Assembly: GCF_002920535.1 (NCBI RefSeq)
Contig: NZ_PQSS01000083.1
Span: forward strand, 1-32,657
Source of the DNA: Streptomyces sp. Ru71
Lineage (GTDB): Bacteria > Actinomycetota > Actinomycetes > Streptomycetales > Streptomycetaceae
Direction of reading: 5' to 3'
DNA length: 32,657 bases
Notes under the pieces: generated by a model
What the model saw: the letters and a program-made list of their open reading frames with translations, nothing else
The model's database searches: none
Told to the model about the DNA's origin: nothing
Program-made: the position numbers and the translations under genes
Part shown: positions 22,770-29,832 of the stretch, piece by piece
Layout of the letters: each line of letters begins with the position of its first letter
Numbering within the stretch: position 1 is the stretch's first letter

Positions 22770-23855
22770 ATGACCGAGGTGCTGCTGGCCGTGGGCACGC
22801 GCAAGGGCCTGTTCATCGGGCGCAGGCGGGGTGGCGGCTGGGAATTCGACGAGAGTCCGTACTTCAACGCGCAGGCCGTGTACTCGGTCGCCATCGACAC
22901 CCGCGGCGGCAGCCCGCGGCTGCTGGCCGGCGGGGACAGCGCGCACTGGGGGCCGTCAGTGTTCCACTCCGACGACCTGGGCCGCACCTGGACCGAGCCG
23001 CCCCAGCCGGCGGTCAAGTTCCCCAAGGACACGGGCGCTTCGCTGGAGCGGGTGTGGCAGCTTCACCCGGCGGCGGCCGAGGAGGACGTGGTGTACGCGG
23101 GCACGGAACCGGCCGCGCTGTACCGCTCGGAGGACCGCGGGGAGACGTTCGAGCTGGTCCGCCCGCTGTGGGAGCACCCGACACGCTCGAAGTGGGTGCC
23201 GGGCGGCGGCGGAGAGGGGCTGCACACGGTGCTCACCGACCGGCGCGACGCGCGGGCGGTGACGGTGGCCGTGTCGACGGCCGGGGTGTTCCGCACCACC
23301 GACGGCGGCGCCAGCTGGGCCCCGTCCAACTCCGGTGTCTCCGCGGTGTTCCTGCCGGACCCGAACCCGGAGTTCGGCCAGTGCGTGCACAAGGTCACGC
23401 GGGACGCGGGCGATCCGGACCGGCTGTATCTGCAGAACCACTGGGGTGTCTACCGCAGCGACGACGCGGGCGCCCACTGGACCGACATCGGTGCGGGCCT
23501 GCCGTCCACGTTCGGCTTCGCCGCGGCCGCCCATCCGCACCGGGGCGACACCGCGTACGTGTTCCCGATCAACGCCGACTCCGACCGGGTCCCGGCCGGC
23601 CGGCGCTGCCGGGTCTACCGGACGGCGGACGCGGGCAAGAACTGGGAGCCGCTCACGGCGGGTCTGCCGCAGGGGGACCACTACGGCACCGTGCTGCGCG
23701 ACGCGCTGTGCACGGACGACGCCGATCCGGCGGGCGTCTACTTCGGCAACCGCAACGGCGAGGTGTACGCCTCGGCCGACGACGGCGACAGCTGGCGGCA
23801 GTTGGCGTCGCATCTGCCGGACGTGCTGTGCGTGCGGGCGGCCGTGATCGGATGA
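22770..23855 (+). CDS. BNR/Asp-box beta-propeller protein (sialidase-like fold)
   Basis: The 361-residue protein starts at ATG 22770 (MTEVLLAVGTRKGLF), with GGAGG 8 nt upstream. It contains five Asp-box motifs of the S/T-x-D-x-G-x-x-W type: SDDLGRTW, TTDGGASW, SDDAGAHW, TADAGKNW and SADDGDSW. These mark the blades of a sialidase or VPS10-like propeller. There is no signal peptide or membrane segment, so it is probably cytoplasmic. The arginine triad of true sialidases is not obvious. Function is unknown. The 266-bp spacer upstream (22504-22769) should hold its promoter and that of the divergent Rv1733c-type gene, but I see no strong consensus boxes there. Confidence 0.82.
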   Translation: MTEVLLAVGTRKGLFIGRRRGGGWEFDESPYFNAQAVYSVAIDTRGGSPRLLAGGDSAHWGPSVFHSDDLGRTWTEPPQPAVKFPKDTGASLERVWQLHPAAAEEDVVYAGTEPAALYRSEDRGETFELVRPLWEHPTRSKWVPGGGGEGLHTVLTDRRDARAVTVAVSTAGVFRTTDGGASWAPSNSGVSAVFLPDPNPEFGQCVHKVTRDAGDPDRLYLQNHWGVYRSDDAGAHWTDIGAGLPSTFGFAAAAHPHRGDTAYVFPINADSDRVPAGRRCRVYRTADAGKNWEPLTAGLPQGDHYGTVLRDALCTDDADPAGVYFGNRNGEVYASADDGDSWRQLASHLPDVLCVRAAVIG

Positions 23856-23920
23856 CGCAGACGGGGGGCACAGGGGGGAAGACAGTGGACAGGGTGTCGC
23901 GGGCAGGTGTTGGCCACCGG

Positions 23921-23958
23921 TTGATCGTCACCTCGTGTACGGCAGTAGGGTGACGCCC
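23921..23958 (+). promoter_or_regulatory. Promoter of the uracil-DNA glycosylase gene, leaderless type
   Basis: TTGATC (23921-23926) is followed 19 bp later by TAGGGT (23946-23951), which lies 7 nt before GTG 23959. The spacing suits a transcript starting at or next to the start codon. Confidence 0.5.
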
Positions 23959-24636
23959 GTGGCACCACGACCGTTGCATGAAATCGTCGAAGCAGGCTGG
24001 GCGAAGGCCCTGGAACCGGTGGCAGGGCGGATCGCCGCGATGGGTGACTTCCTGCGCGCGGAGATCGCCGCGGGGCGGACCTACCTCCCGTCCGGCGCGA
24101 ACGTCCTGCGGGCCTTCCAGCAGCCCTTCGACGAGGTCCGCGTCCTGATCGTCGGGCAGGACCCCTATCCCACGCCTGGGCACGCGGTGGGGCTGTCGTT
24201 CTCGGTCGCACCGGAGGTGCGTCCGCTGCCCGGCAGCCTCATCAACATCTACCGCGAGCTGCAGGCCGACCTCGGGGTGCCGGCCCCGTCCAACGGCGAC
24301 CTGACGCCGTGGACGCGGCAGGGGGTGCTGCTGCTGAACAGGGCGCTCACCACGGCCCCGCGCAAGCCCGCCGCGCACCGCGGCAAGGGCTGGGAGGAGG
24401 TCACCGAGCAGGCGATCCGGGCGCTGGCGGCCCGGGGCAAGCCGCTGGTGTCGATCCTGTGGGGCCGGGACGCGCGCAATCTGCGTCCGCTGCTGGGCGA
24501 TCTGCCGTCGGTGGAGTCGGCGCACCCCTCCCCCATGTCGGCCGACCGCGGCTTCTTCGGCTCGCGCCCGTTCAGCCGCGCCAACGACCTGCTGATCCGG
24601 CAGGGCGGCCAGCCGGTGGACTGGCGCCTGCCGTGA
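23959..24636 (+). CDS. ung: Uracil-DNA glycosylase, family 1
   Basis: This 225-residue repair enzyme removes uracil from DNA to start base excision repair. The water-activating motif is GQDPYPTPGHAVGLSFS with catalytic D68. The uracil-recognition part runs through LLLNRALTTAPRKPAAHRG. The DNA-intercalation loop is H189-PSPMSADRGFFGSRPF. The position after GQDPY is proline rather than the histidine of E. coli Ung, a form I recall from actinobacteria. The start is GTG 23959 by the promoter spacing; GTG 23950 is in frame. The stop overlaps the next gene as GTGA, coupling its translation to a sugar-kinase-type gene. Confidence 0.94.
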   Translation: MAPRPLHEIVEAGWAKALEPVAGRIAAMGDFLRAEIAAGRTYLPSGANVLRAFQQPFDEVRVLIVGQDPYPTPGHAVGLSFSVAPEVRPLPGSLINIYRELQADLGVPAPSNGDLTPWTRQGVLLLNRALTTAPRKPAAHRGKGWEEVTEQAIRALAARGKPLVSILWGRDARNLRPLLGDLPSVESAHPSPMSADRGFFGSRPFSRANDLLIRQGGQPVDWRLP

Positions 24637-25640
24637 CCGGGGCCGGCCCGGCGGGCGACGAGGCCGTGGACCCCGTGGTCCTCGCCGTGGACTCCGGGGG
24701 CTCGGGGCTGCGCGTGGCGGTCGGGACCGTGGCGCGCGGGGTGCTGGGACAACGTGTGTCCCGGGAGCCGGTGCGGACCGGGGACCGGGGCATCGACGCC
24801 GGGCACCTGCTGGAGCAACTGCTGCCGCTGACCCGGGCGTTGCTCGTCGAGAACGGCCTGGCGGCGCCGGTCGCGGCGGCCGTCGGGGCGGCGGGCCTGG
24901 CCACGCTGGGTGACGCGCTGCGTGCCGAACTGCCGGACGCGCTGCGGCGGGAGCTCGGCGTGCGGCGTCTGGCGCTGGCCGCGGACGCCGTCACGGCGTA
25001 CACCGGGGCGCTGGGCGCGCGGCCCGGCGCGGTGGTCGCCGCCGGTACGGGTCTGATCGCCCTCGGCACGGATCTGAGCGGCTGGCGGCGGGCGGACGGC
25101 TGGGGTCATCTGCTCGGTGACTGCGGTTCGGGCGCGTGGATAGGGCGGGCCGCTCTGGAGGCCGCGCTGCGCGCGCACGACGGGCGGCCCGGTGGGTCGG
25201 CGGCGCTGCTGGCCTGCGCGGAGAAGGTGTTCGGGCCGGCCGCCGGGCTGCCCGGGGCGCTGTACCCGCGTCCCGACCGCCCGGCGGTGCTCGCCTCCTT
25301 CGCCCCGCAGGTGGCGGCCTGCGCGGCCGACGGCGACCCGGTGGCTGTGGGCATTCTGCGCGAGGCGGCCCGGCACATCGCCGACTCCGCGGCCGCGGTC
25401 TGCCCGGACTCCGGGGAACCGTACGTGGCGCTCACCGGTGGCCTGTTCCGGATGGGCGAGCCACTGCTTAGCCCCTTGCGGGAGGAGCTGGCCGCACGGC
25501 TGCCGCACGCGCGCCGCGTACCGGCCGAGGGCGACCCCCTGCACGGGGCCGTTTGTATCGCCGGCGCCCTCGCCACGCACACCCTGTCCCTGCCCGCCGA
25601 CGGCACGATGCTGCAGGTCATGGACACGACGAGGACATGA
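24633..25640 (+). CDS. BadF/BadG/BcrA/BcrD-type ATPase (N-acetylglucosamine kinase-like)
   Basis: The protein has about 335 residues and the actin-like ATPase fold of N-acetylglucosamine kinases. The phosphate-1 loop is VLAVDSGGSGLRVAV. The second loop is VVAAGTGLIALG. WGHLLGDCGSGAWIGRAALEA is the conserved core, and LTGGLFRMGEPLL is the adenosine motif. It would phosphorylate GlcNAc or a related amino sugar with ATP in the cytosol, perhaps for cell-wall recycling. I chose GTG 24633, which overlaps the ung stop as GTGA, so translation is coupled. The later GTG codons near 24666 are possible starts too. No dre-like site is seen for this gene, although one lies 2.2 kb downstream before the lactonase gene. 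Confidence 0.82.
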   Translation: MTGAGPAGDEAVDPVVLAVDSGGSGLRVAVGTVARGVLGQRVSREPVRTGDRGIDAGHLLEQLLPLTRALLVENGLAAPVAAAVGAAGLATLGDALRAELPDALRRELGVRRLALAADAVTAYTGALGARPGAVVAAGTGLIALGTDLSGWRRADGWGHLLGDCGSGAWIGRAALEAALRAHDGRPGGSAALLACAEKVFGPAAGLPGALYPRPDRPAVLASFAPQVAACAADGDPVAVGILREAARHIADSAAAVCPDSGEPYVALTGGLFRMGEPLLSPLREELAARLPHARRVPAEGDPLHGAVCIAGALATHTLSLPADGTMLQVMDTTRT

Positions 25641-25777
25641 CGGGCACGACACCGGCAACGGACAACTCGCCCGGAACGGACGCTGATCACTTCTGACCCG
25701 TACGTAACTCATCAGACAAAACCGGACGGATACCGCTCACCTGCACCCTCCCCGAACAAGGGAGCCCAGTAAGCCAG

Positions 25778-25791
25778 TAACATGCGGCGCC
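25778..25791 (+). promoter_or_regulatory. Candidate leaderless-type -10 element of the CbiX-like gene
   Basis: TAACAT (25778-25783) lies 8 nt before ATG 25792. It is preceded by the direct repeat CCAGTAAGCCAGTAA (25766-25780). No Shine-Dalgarno sequence lies at a suitable distance, although GGGAG occurs at 25760-25764. Confidence 0.4.
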
Positions 25792-26715
25792 ATGAGCTCC
25801 CCCACTGGGCCCGCGTCCGGCCTGCCAGTACGAATGCCGCGCCCCCGCCAGCCCGGACGGCACCGCCGCCCCGAACCCCTGGCGGCTCCCGAGGGCGCCC
25901 CCGCGCTCGTCCTCGCGGTGCCGGGCACGACCGGCGCGGCCACGCGCAGCCTCGCCGAGGAGGTCGTGAGCATCGCGCGCTCCGAGCTGCCCGGCCTGGA
26001 CGCCCGGATCGGGTACGTCGACGGGGACGACGCGGAGTTCCCGACGCTGCAGGCGGTGCTCGTGCACGCCGCGGAGGAGCGCACCGCACGCTACGAGCAG
26101 GCCCTCGCGGCCGGCCTTGAGGTCAAGGAGCCCGAGGGCCCCGTCGCGGTCGTCGTGCCGCTGCTGGCCGGCCCGGACAGCGCGCTGCTGCGCCGGATCC
26201 GCCAGGCCCTGATGGACAGCCGGGTCGCCGCCGAGCTGACCGACGTCCTCGGTCCGCACCCGCTGCTCGCCGAGGCGCTGCACGTGCGTCTGTCGGAGGC
26301 GGGCCTGGCCCGCGCCGACCGGGCCCGTCTGTTCACCGTGGCGACGGCCGCGGACGGCATCATCCTCGCCGCGGTGGGCGGCGAGGAGGCCGTGCAGGCG
26401 GCCGGGATCACCGGCATGCTGCTCGCCGCGCGTCTGGCCGTGCCGGTGATGGCGGCGGCGCTCGACCAGGAGGGTTCGATCGCGAACGTGGCCGAGCAGC
26501 TGCGTTCCTCCGGTTCCCAGCAGCTGGCCCTCGCGCCCTATCTGATCGGCCCGGAGATCGACGCCTCGCTGGTCGAGGAGGCGGCCAAGGAGGCGGGCTG
26601 CCCGGCGGCCGAGGCGCTCGGCCCCTACCCGGCGATCGGCAAGCTCGCCCTGGCCAAGTACACGACGGCGCTGGGCATCGCCCCGCAGCCGGCGCAGGGC
26701 ACCCCGGTCCGCTGA
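25792..26715 (+). CDS. CbiX/sirohydrochlorin-chelatase-like protein lacking the motif histidines
   Basis: This 307-residue protein has the two-domain plan of actinobacterial CbiX-type chelatases. VLAVPGTTGAATRSLAEEV stands where VAHGSR occurs. VAVVVPLLAGPDSALLRR stands where the LLxxGxHVR strand occurs. VLGPHPLLAEALHVRLSEAG is typical. The second half repeats the plan, with VATAADGIILAAVGGEEAV and EQLRSSGSQQLALAPYLIGP. P44 replaces the N-terminal metal-binding histidine, and no histidine remains in the second motif (residues 124-133). The basic, Pro-rich first 35 residues are extra. It therefore probably does not insert metal. It is preceded by a leaderless-type promoter and followed by a strong terminator, so it is transcribed alone. 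Confidence 0.75.
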   Translation: MSSPTGPASGLPVRMPRPRQPGRHRRPEPLAAPEGAPALVLAVPGTTGAATRSLAEEVVSIARSELPGLDARIGYVDGDDAEFPTLQAVLVHAAEERTARYEQALAAGLEVKEPEGPVAVVVPLLAGPDSALLRRIRQALMDSRVAAELTDVLGPHPLLAEALHVRLSEAGLARADRARLFTVATAADGIILAAVGGEEAVQAAGITGMLLAARLAVPVMAAALDQEGSIANVAEQLRSSGSQQLALAPYLIGPEIDASLVEEAAKEAGCPAAEALGPYPAIGKLALAKYTTALGIAPQPAQGTPVR

Positions 26716-26752
26716 CCCGCACGACACCACCCCGTACAGCACCCGTTCAGCC

Positions 26753-26787
26753 GAAGGGCCCGTTCCCCACAAGGGAGCGGGCCCTTC
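26753..26787. terminator. Strong bidirectional terminator after the CbiX-like gene
   Basis: A 15-bp stem runs from GAAGGGCCCG (26753-26762) through TTCCC to its partner GGGAG-CGGGCCCTTC (26773-26787), with one G-T wobble and a CACAA loop. It lies between the convergent CbiX-like and lactonase genes, 37 nt after the first and 21 nt after the second. Confidence 0.9.
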
Positions 26788-26808
26788 CGCATGGCACGGT
26801 CCGGGCGG

Positions 26809-27837
26809 TCAGGCGAGGACCACGCAGGACGCCGCCGGGACCGCGATCGAGCCGCCGCGCCGGGGCAGCCCGTCGGCCGGTTCCACGGTGAACCAGGTCA
26901 CGTCCCCGGAGCGCTCGTTGGCGACGTAGAGGACGCCGCCGGCCTCGGTGAGCGCCCGCGGCCAGTGGCCGCCGCACGGGACCGTGCCGAGCAGCCGCAG
27001 CGCCTCGCCCCCGCCCTCCACCGCGAACACCGACAGCACGTCCTCGCCCCGGGTCGCGGTCCACAGGAAGCGGCCGTCGGGCGAGGCGGCGATCCCGGAC
27101 GGGTAGGCGTCGCCGGCCGGGGCGCCCGGCAGCACGGAGGTCTCCGCCAGCGGCGTGAGCCGGCCGTCGGCGGCGTCCCAGCGGCAGACGGTGACCGTGG
27201 GCGCGAGTTCGTTGACGACGTAGGCGTAGGCGCCGGAGGGGTGGAACGCCAGGTGGCGCGGGCCGGAGCCGGGCCGCAGCGGGAACTCGGCGTGCTGGAC
27301 GGGGGCGCCGTCGGCCAGGGTGCACACCCGCACCGAGTCCGTGCCGAGGTCGACGCTGACCGCCCAGCGGCCGCTCGGGTCGGGCTGCACATGGTGGGCG
27401 TGCGGGGCCTGCTGGCGCGGGCTGTGCGGTCCGGAACCGGTGTGCCGCAGGGTGCCGGACGCGGAGGGCGCGAGCGTGCCGTCGGCGCGGACGGGGACGG
27501 CGGTGACGGTGCCGCTGCCGTAGTCGGCGGTCAGCAGGTGACCGCCGTACAGGCTGAGATGGGTGGGGCCGCCGCCGACCTGGACGCGGGGCCCGGCCGG
27601 TTCGGGTTCGGGCCCGTCCACGCGGTACGCGGCGACCGCGCCGTCGGCGGTCTCGCTGACCGCGTAGAGCGTGCGGCCGTCGGGCGACAGGGCCAGGTAG
27701 GAAGGGTCGGGCAGGCCGCCGGCCCGGCTGAGGACGGTCAGCGCGCCGCCGTCTGGCGCGACGGCCGCCGTGACGATGCCGTGGCCACCGGCCGCTGTGA
27801 ACGACCCGATGAACGCCCGCCGCCCGCTGTCCGCCAC
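26809..27837 (-). CDS. Lactonase family protein (6-phosphogluconolactonase/YkgB-type propeller)
   Basis: The 342-residue protein is a seven-bladed propeller of the lactonase family. Typical blades include AFIGSFTAAGGHGIVTAAV, DPSYLALSPDGRTLYAV, GGGPTHLSLYGGHLLTADYG, PHAHHVQPDPSGRWAVSVDL, GSGPRHLAFHPSGAYAYVVN and YPSGIAASPDGRFLWTATRG. Members hydrolyse sugar lactones such as 6-phosphogluconolactone in the pentose phosphate route, or are of unknown specificity. There is no signal peptide, so it is cytosolic. GTG 27837 has GAGAGGGGA just upstream. A dre-like site at 27891-27906 lies 54 bp before the start. It suggests control by DasR, the GlcNAc-responsive regulator of Streptomyces. Confidence 0.87.
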   Translation of the reverse strand: MADSGRRAFIGSFTAAGGHGIVTAAVAPDGGALTVLSRAGGLPDPSYLALSPDGRTLYAVSETADGAVAAYRVDGPEPEPAGPRVQVGGGPTHLSLYGGHLLTADYGSGTVTAVPVRADGTLAPSASGTLRHTGSGPHSPRQQAPHAHHVQPDPSGRWAVSVDLGTDSVRVCTLADGAPVQHAEFPLRPGSGPRHLAFHPSGAYAYVVNELAPTVTVCRWDAADGRLTPLAETSVLPGAPAGDAYPSGIAASPDGRFLWTATRGEDVLSVFAVEGGGEALRLLGTVPCGGHWPRALTEAGGVLYVANERSGDVTWFTVEPADGLPRRGGSIAVPAASCVVLA

Positions 27838-27890
27838 CGCTGTCCCCTCTCGCCGGCCACTGCCGGGGCCGACGGTAGCAGCCGATCATG

Positions 27891-27906
27891 AGCGGTCTAG
27901 ACCAAG
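27891..27906. promoter_or_regulatory. DasR-responsive element (dre)-like operator before the lactonase gene
   Basis: The perfect 10-bp palindrome GGTCTAGACC (27894-27903) lies in a 16-bp window matching the dre consensus AGTGGTCTAGACCACT, as I recall it, at 13 of 16 positions. It sits 54 bp before the reverse-strand lactonase start, in promoter range. DasR is a GntR-family regulator that releases DNA on glucosamine-6-phosphate. Confidence 0.65.
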
Positions 27907-28032
27907 GGTGCCTCTTCGGGCGTGCCGGACGAGACGACCGACGGCCGACGAAGCTCCGGGCGCGAGGAGGGGCCTGGGCGCCCGTTGCCGCCAGGAACGC
28001 CCAGCCCCGGGATCCAGCCCGAAGAGGCGCCC
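27906..28032. repeat. Long inverted repeat with nested stem between the lactonase and FUSC genes
   Basis: Two 16-nt arms (27906-27921, with core GCCTCTTCGGGC; 28017-28032, with core GCCCGAAGAGGC) are complementary at 16 of 16 positions, allowing one G-T pair. They enclose 95 nt containing a second stem, CTGGGCG (27974-27980) with CGCCCAG (27998-28004), which can be extended by GGG/CCC after one mismatch. The 235-bp spacer 27838-28072 holds no convincing open frame. It may be a structured RNA, a leader for the lactonase gene, an unusual FUSC terminator, or a small mobile-repeat relic. Confidence 0.65.
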
Positions 28033-28072
28033 GATCCCGCCCGCGGGGCTCCCGGCCCCGTCGGTCAGGCCC

Positions 28073-29569
28073 TCACGCCCCCACCAGCGGCGACCCCGAC
28101 GGTGTCCGCAGCGGCGTGGCCAGTTCCGCCAGGGCCCGCTCCAGGCCGTGCAGGTGCGCCAGGGCGGCCGGTTCCGTGACCGGCGGATGGGCGGAGACGG
28201 CGAGTTCACGCATCTCGCCCTCGGTCAGCGCCTCCACCGCGGCCTGCACCCGCCAGCACGCGGCGGCCAGGCGGGCGTCGTGCGAGGCCTCGGGGTCGGC
28301 GGCGACGGCGACCAGGCCGCGGATCTCGCGCGCGCAGTCGTCGAGCAGGGCGAGGACCGTGCGGGCCCGCTGCTTGCGCCCGCGCATCGGGTTCAGCGGA
28401 TGGACCAGCGGCGCGACGGACAGCCGTACCCGGCCCAGCAGCGCTTCCAGCTCGGCCACGCGGGGCGTGGGATCGGCGTCGGGGGTGCCGGCGAGCCGGG
28501 CGGCGGCCTCGGCGGTGCAGGCGTGGACGCAGCGCAGGGCTCGCTGGATCCACGCGTCGGTGACGGCGTGCGTGGTCACCGGCAGCACGAACAGCACCGC
28601 GAGGGCCGCGCCGAGCGCGCCGACACCGGTCTCCGTCAGCCGCAGCGCCAGCAGCCCGGGGCTGAGGACGCCGAGGAGGCCGTAGAGCAGCTCGGCCAGC
28701 AGCGTCACGCAGAGCATCATCCAGGTGTAGGAGACGGCGGCCGTGTAGAAGATGCCGAAGACGCACACGGCGACGAGGACGGCCGTGGGGACGGGCGCCC
28801 CGTGCACCGGGACGGCGATCAGCAGCCCGAGCCCGATGCCGATGACGGTGCCCGCCACCCGGCGGAAGCCGCGCACCAGGGTCTCGCCGCGCGAGGCGGT
28901 GTTGACGAAGACCCACCAGGTGGCGCCGACGGCCCAGTACCAGCGCTGTCCGCTGACCAGCTGGCCGGCGACCAGGGCGAAGCCTCCGCCGGCCATGGCC
29001 TGGACGGCCTGCCGGGTGGTGACGCGGGCCAGTCCGCTGCCGCCGGGCGGGGCGGGCACGGCGGCCGGGGGGAGCCGGCGCTCGTAGCACCACAGACCGA
29101 AGCGCACCGCGGCCGCGCTGAGCACGGACAGCAGGACGGCGGCGTACAGCTCGGGCAGCTGGTGCGGGCCGGCGTGCAGGAACTGCGCGATGAAGAACAT
29201 CATGAACGCGAACACGCCGAGGCTGTGCCCGCGCGGCCCCCACCGGCGCGCGTACACGCCCGCGCCCACGACGGCGAGGAAGGTGACGTCGCGCAGGACG
29301 GGGTGGTCGTGCAGCTCGGCCGCGGCGGCCAGCACCGGCAGCCCGACCACGGGCAGCAGGGCGGTGGTGACGGCCTGCCCGCGCACGGTGGCGTCGGCGA
29401 CCGTGAACAGCGCCAGCAGCGCGGCGAGGCCCCCGGTGACGGCGCCGGGGAGGGAGTGCCCGGCCACACCGCACACCACGACCGCCAGCCCGATGCCGAG
29501 CACGGCCCGCGCGGCGAAGCGCAGTCGCGCCCGCCCCGGGTCCGGAGCCACGAACACCCTCTTCAGCAC
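28073..29569 (-). CDS. FUSC family membrane transporter
   Basis: The 498-residue protein has the duplicated FUSC layout. Six or so helices at the N terminus (VLGIGLAVVVCGVAG, VTGGLAALLALFTVAD) and a second group from about residue 195 (VQAMAGGGFALVAGQLVS, YWAVGATWWVFVNTASRGET, GTVIGIGLGLLIAVPV) are joined by a cytoplasmic linker. About 170 C-terminal residues are soluble and helical. TASRGETLVRGFRRVAGTVIG is the conserved family signature. Members export aromatic acids, fusaric acid-like compounds or similar. GTG 29569 has a GGGGGCGG stretch upstream. Its leader contains an intrinsic-type terminator (29628-29600), so expression may be attenuated. A divergent AsnC/Lrp regulator gene is the likely controller. 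Confidence 0.85.
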   Translation of the reverse strand: MLKRVFVAPDPGRARLRFAARAVLGIGLAVVVCGVAGHSLPGAVTGGLAALLALFTVADATVRGQAVTTALLPVVGLPVLAAAAELHDHPVLRDVTFLAVVGAGVYARRWGPRGHSLGVFAFMMFFIAQFLHAGPHQLPELYAAVLLSVLSAAAVRFGLWCYERRLPPAAVPAPPGGSGLARVTTRQAVQAMAGGGFALVAGQLVSGQRWYWAVGATWWVFVNTASRGETLVRGFRRVAGTVIGIGLGLLIAVPVHGAPVPTAVLVAVCVFGIFYTAAVSYTWMMLCVTLLAELLYGLLGVLSPGLLALRLTETGVGALGAALAVLFVLPVTTHAVTDAWIQRALRCVHACTAEAAARLAGTPDADPTPRVAELEALLGRVRLSVAPLVHPLNPMRGRKQRARTVLALLDDCAREIRGLVAVAADPEASHDARLAAACWRVQAAVEALTEGEMRELAVSAHPPVTEPAALAHLHGLERALAELATPLRTPSGSPLVGA

Positions 29570-29599
29570 TGATTACCGCCCCCTTGGCACACTCGCACG

Positions 29600-29628
29600 A
29601 AAAAGGCGCCGCGGAGGTCCGCAGCGCC
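29600..29628 (-). terminator. Intrinsic terminator/attenuator in the FUSC leader
   Basis: Reading the reverse strand, GGCGC and GCGGA pair with TCCGC and GCGCC across one mismatch and a 2-nt turn (29628-29605). Five T residues follow (29604-29600). It lies 31 nt before the FUSC start at 29569 and 204 nt after the divergent AsnC start. The only structure it can stop is the FUSC leader transcript or a small RNA ending there. T-runs are rare in this genome, which makes the match notable. Confidence 0.65.
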
Positions 29629-29690
29629 ATCGACCCGTCCATGAGAGCATCAACGACGTCAGTGGCTCAAGTCTCCCCGCTCGGGGTGGT

Positions 29691-29786
29691 CCATTGGCTC
29701 AGCCCAGGCGGACTTCCGTCAGCCGAAGCCGTGCCAACGGACCAGCGCTCGTGGTCTGCCCCGCCGCCGCCCGGATAAGCCATTGG
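29691..29786. promoter_or_regulatory. Paired CCATTGG motifs in the AsnC/FUSC divergent region
   Basis: CCATTGG occurs at 29691-29697 and again at 29780-29786, 89 bp apart. A related CCAACGG lies between them near 29734. The second copy immediately precedes TACAGT (29787-29792), a possible -10 of the AsnC gene. Repeated, helically phased sites are typical of Lrp/AsnC regulators, but the assignment is tentative. Confidence 0.35.
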
Positions 29787-29832
29787 TACAGTCGGCGGTG
29801 ATCAACGCACGACCTGAAAGACCGGTGGGGCC

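Noticed and set aside
24633..25640. A DasR-type regulon including the N-acetylglucosamine-kinase-like gene
   Set aside because: No dre-like palindrome was found before this gene or before ung. Only the lactonase gene has one.
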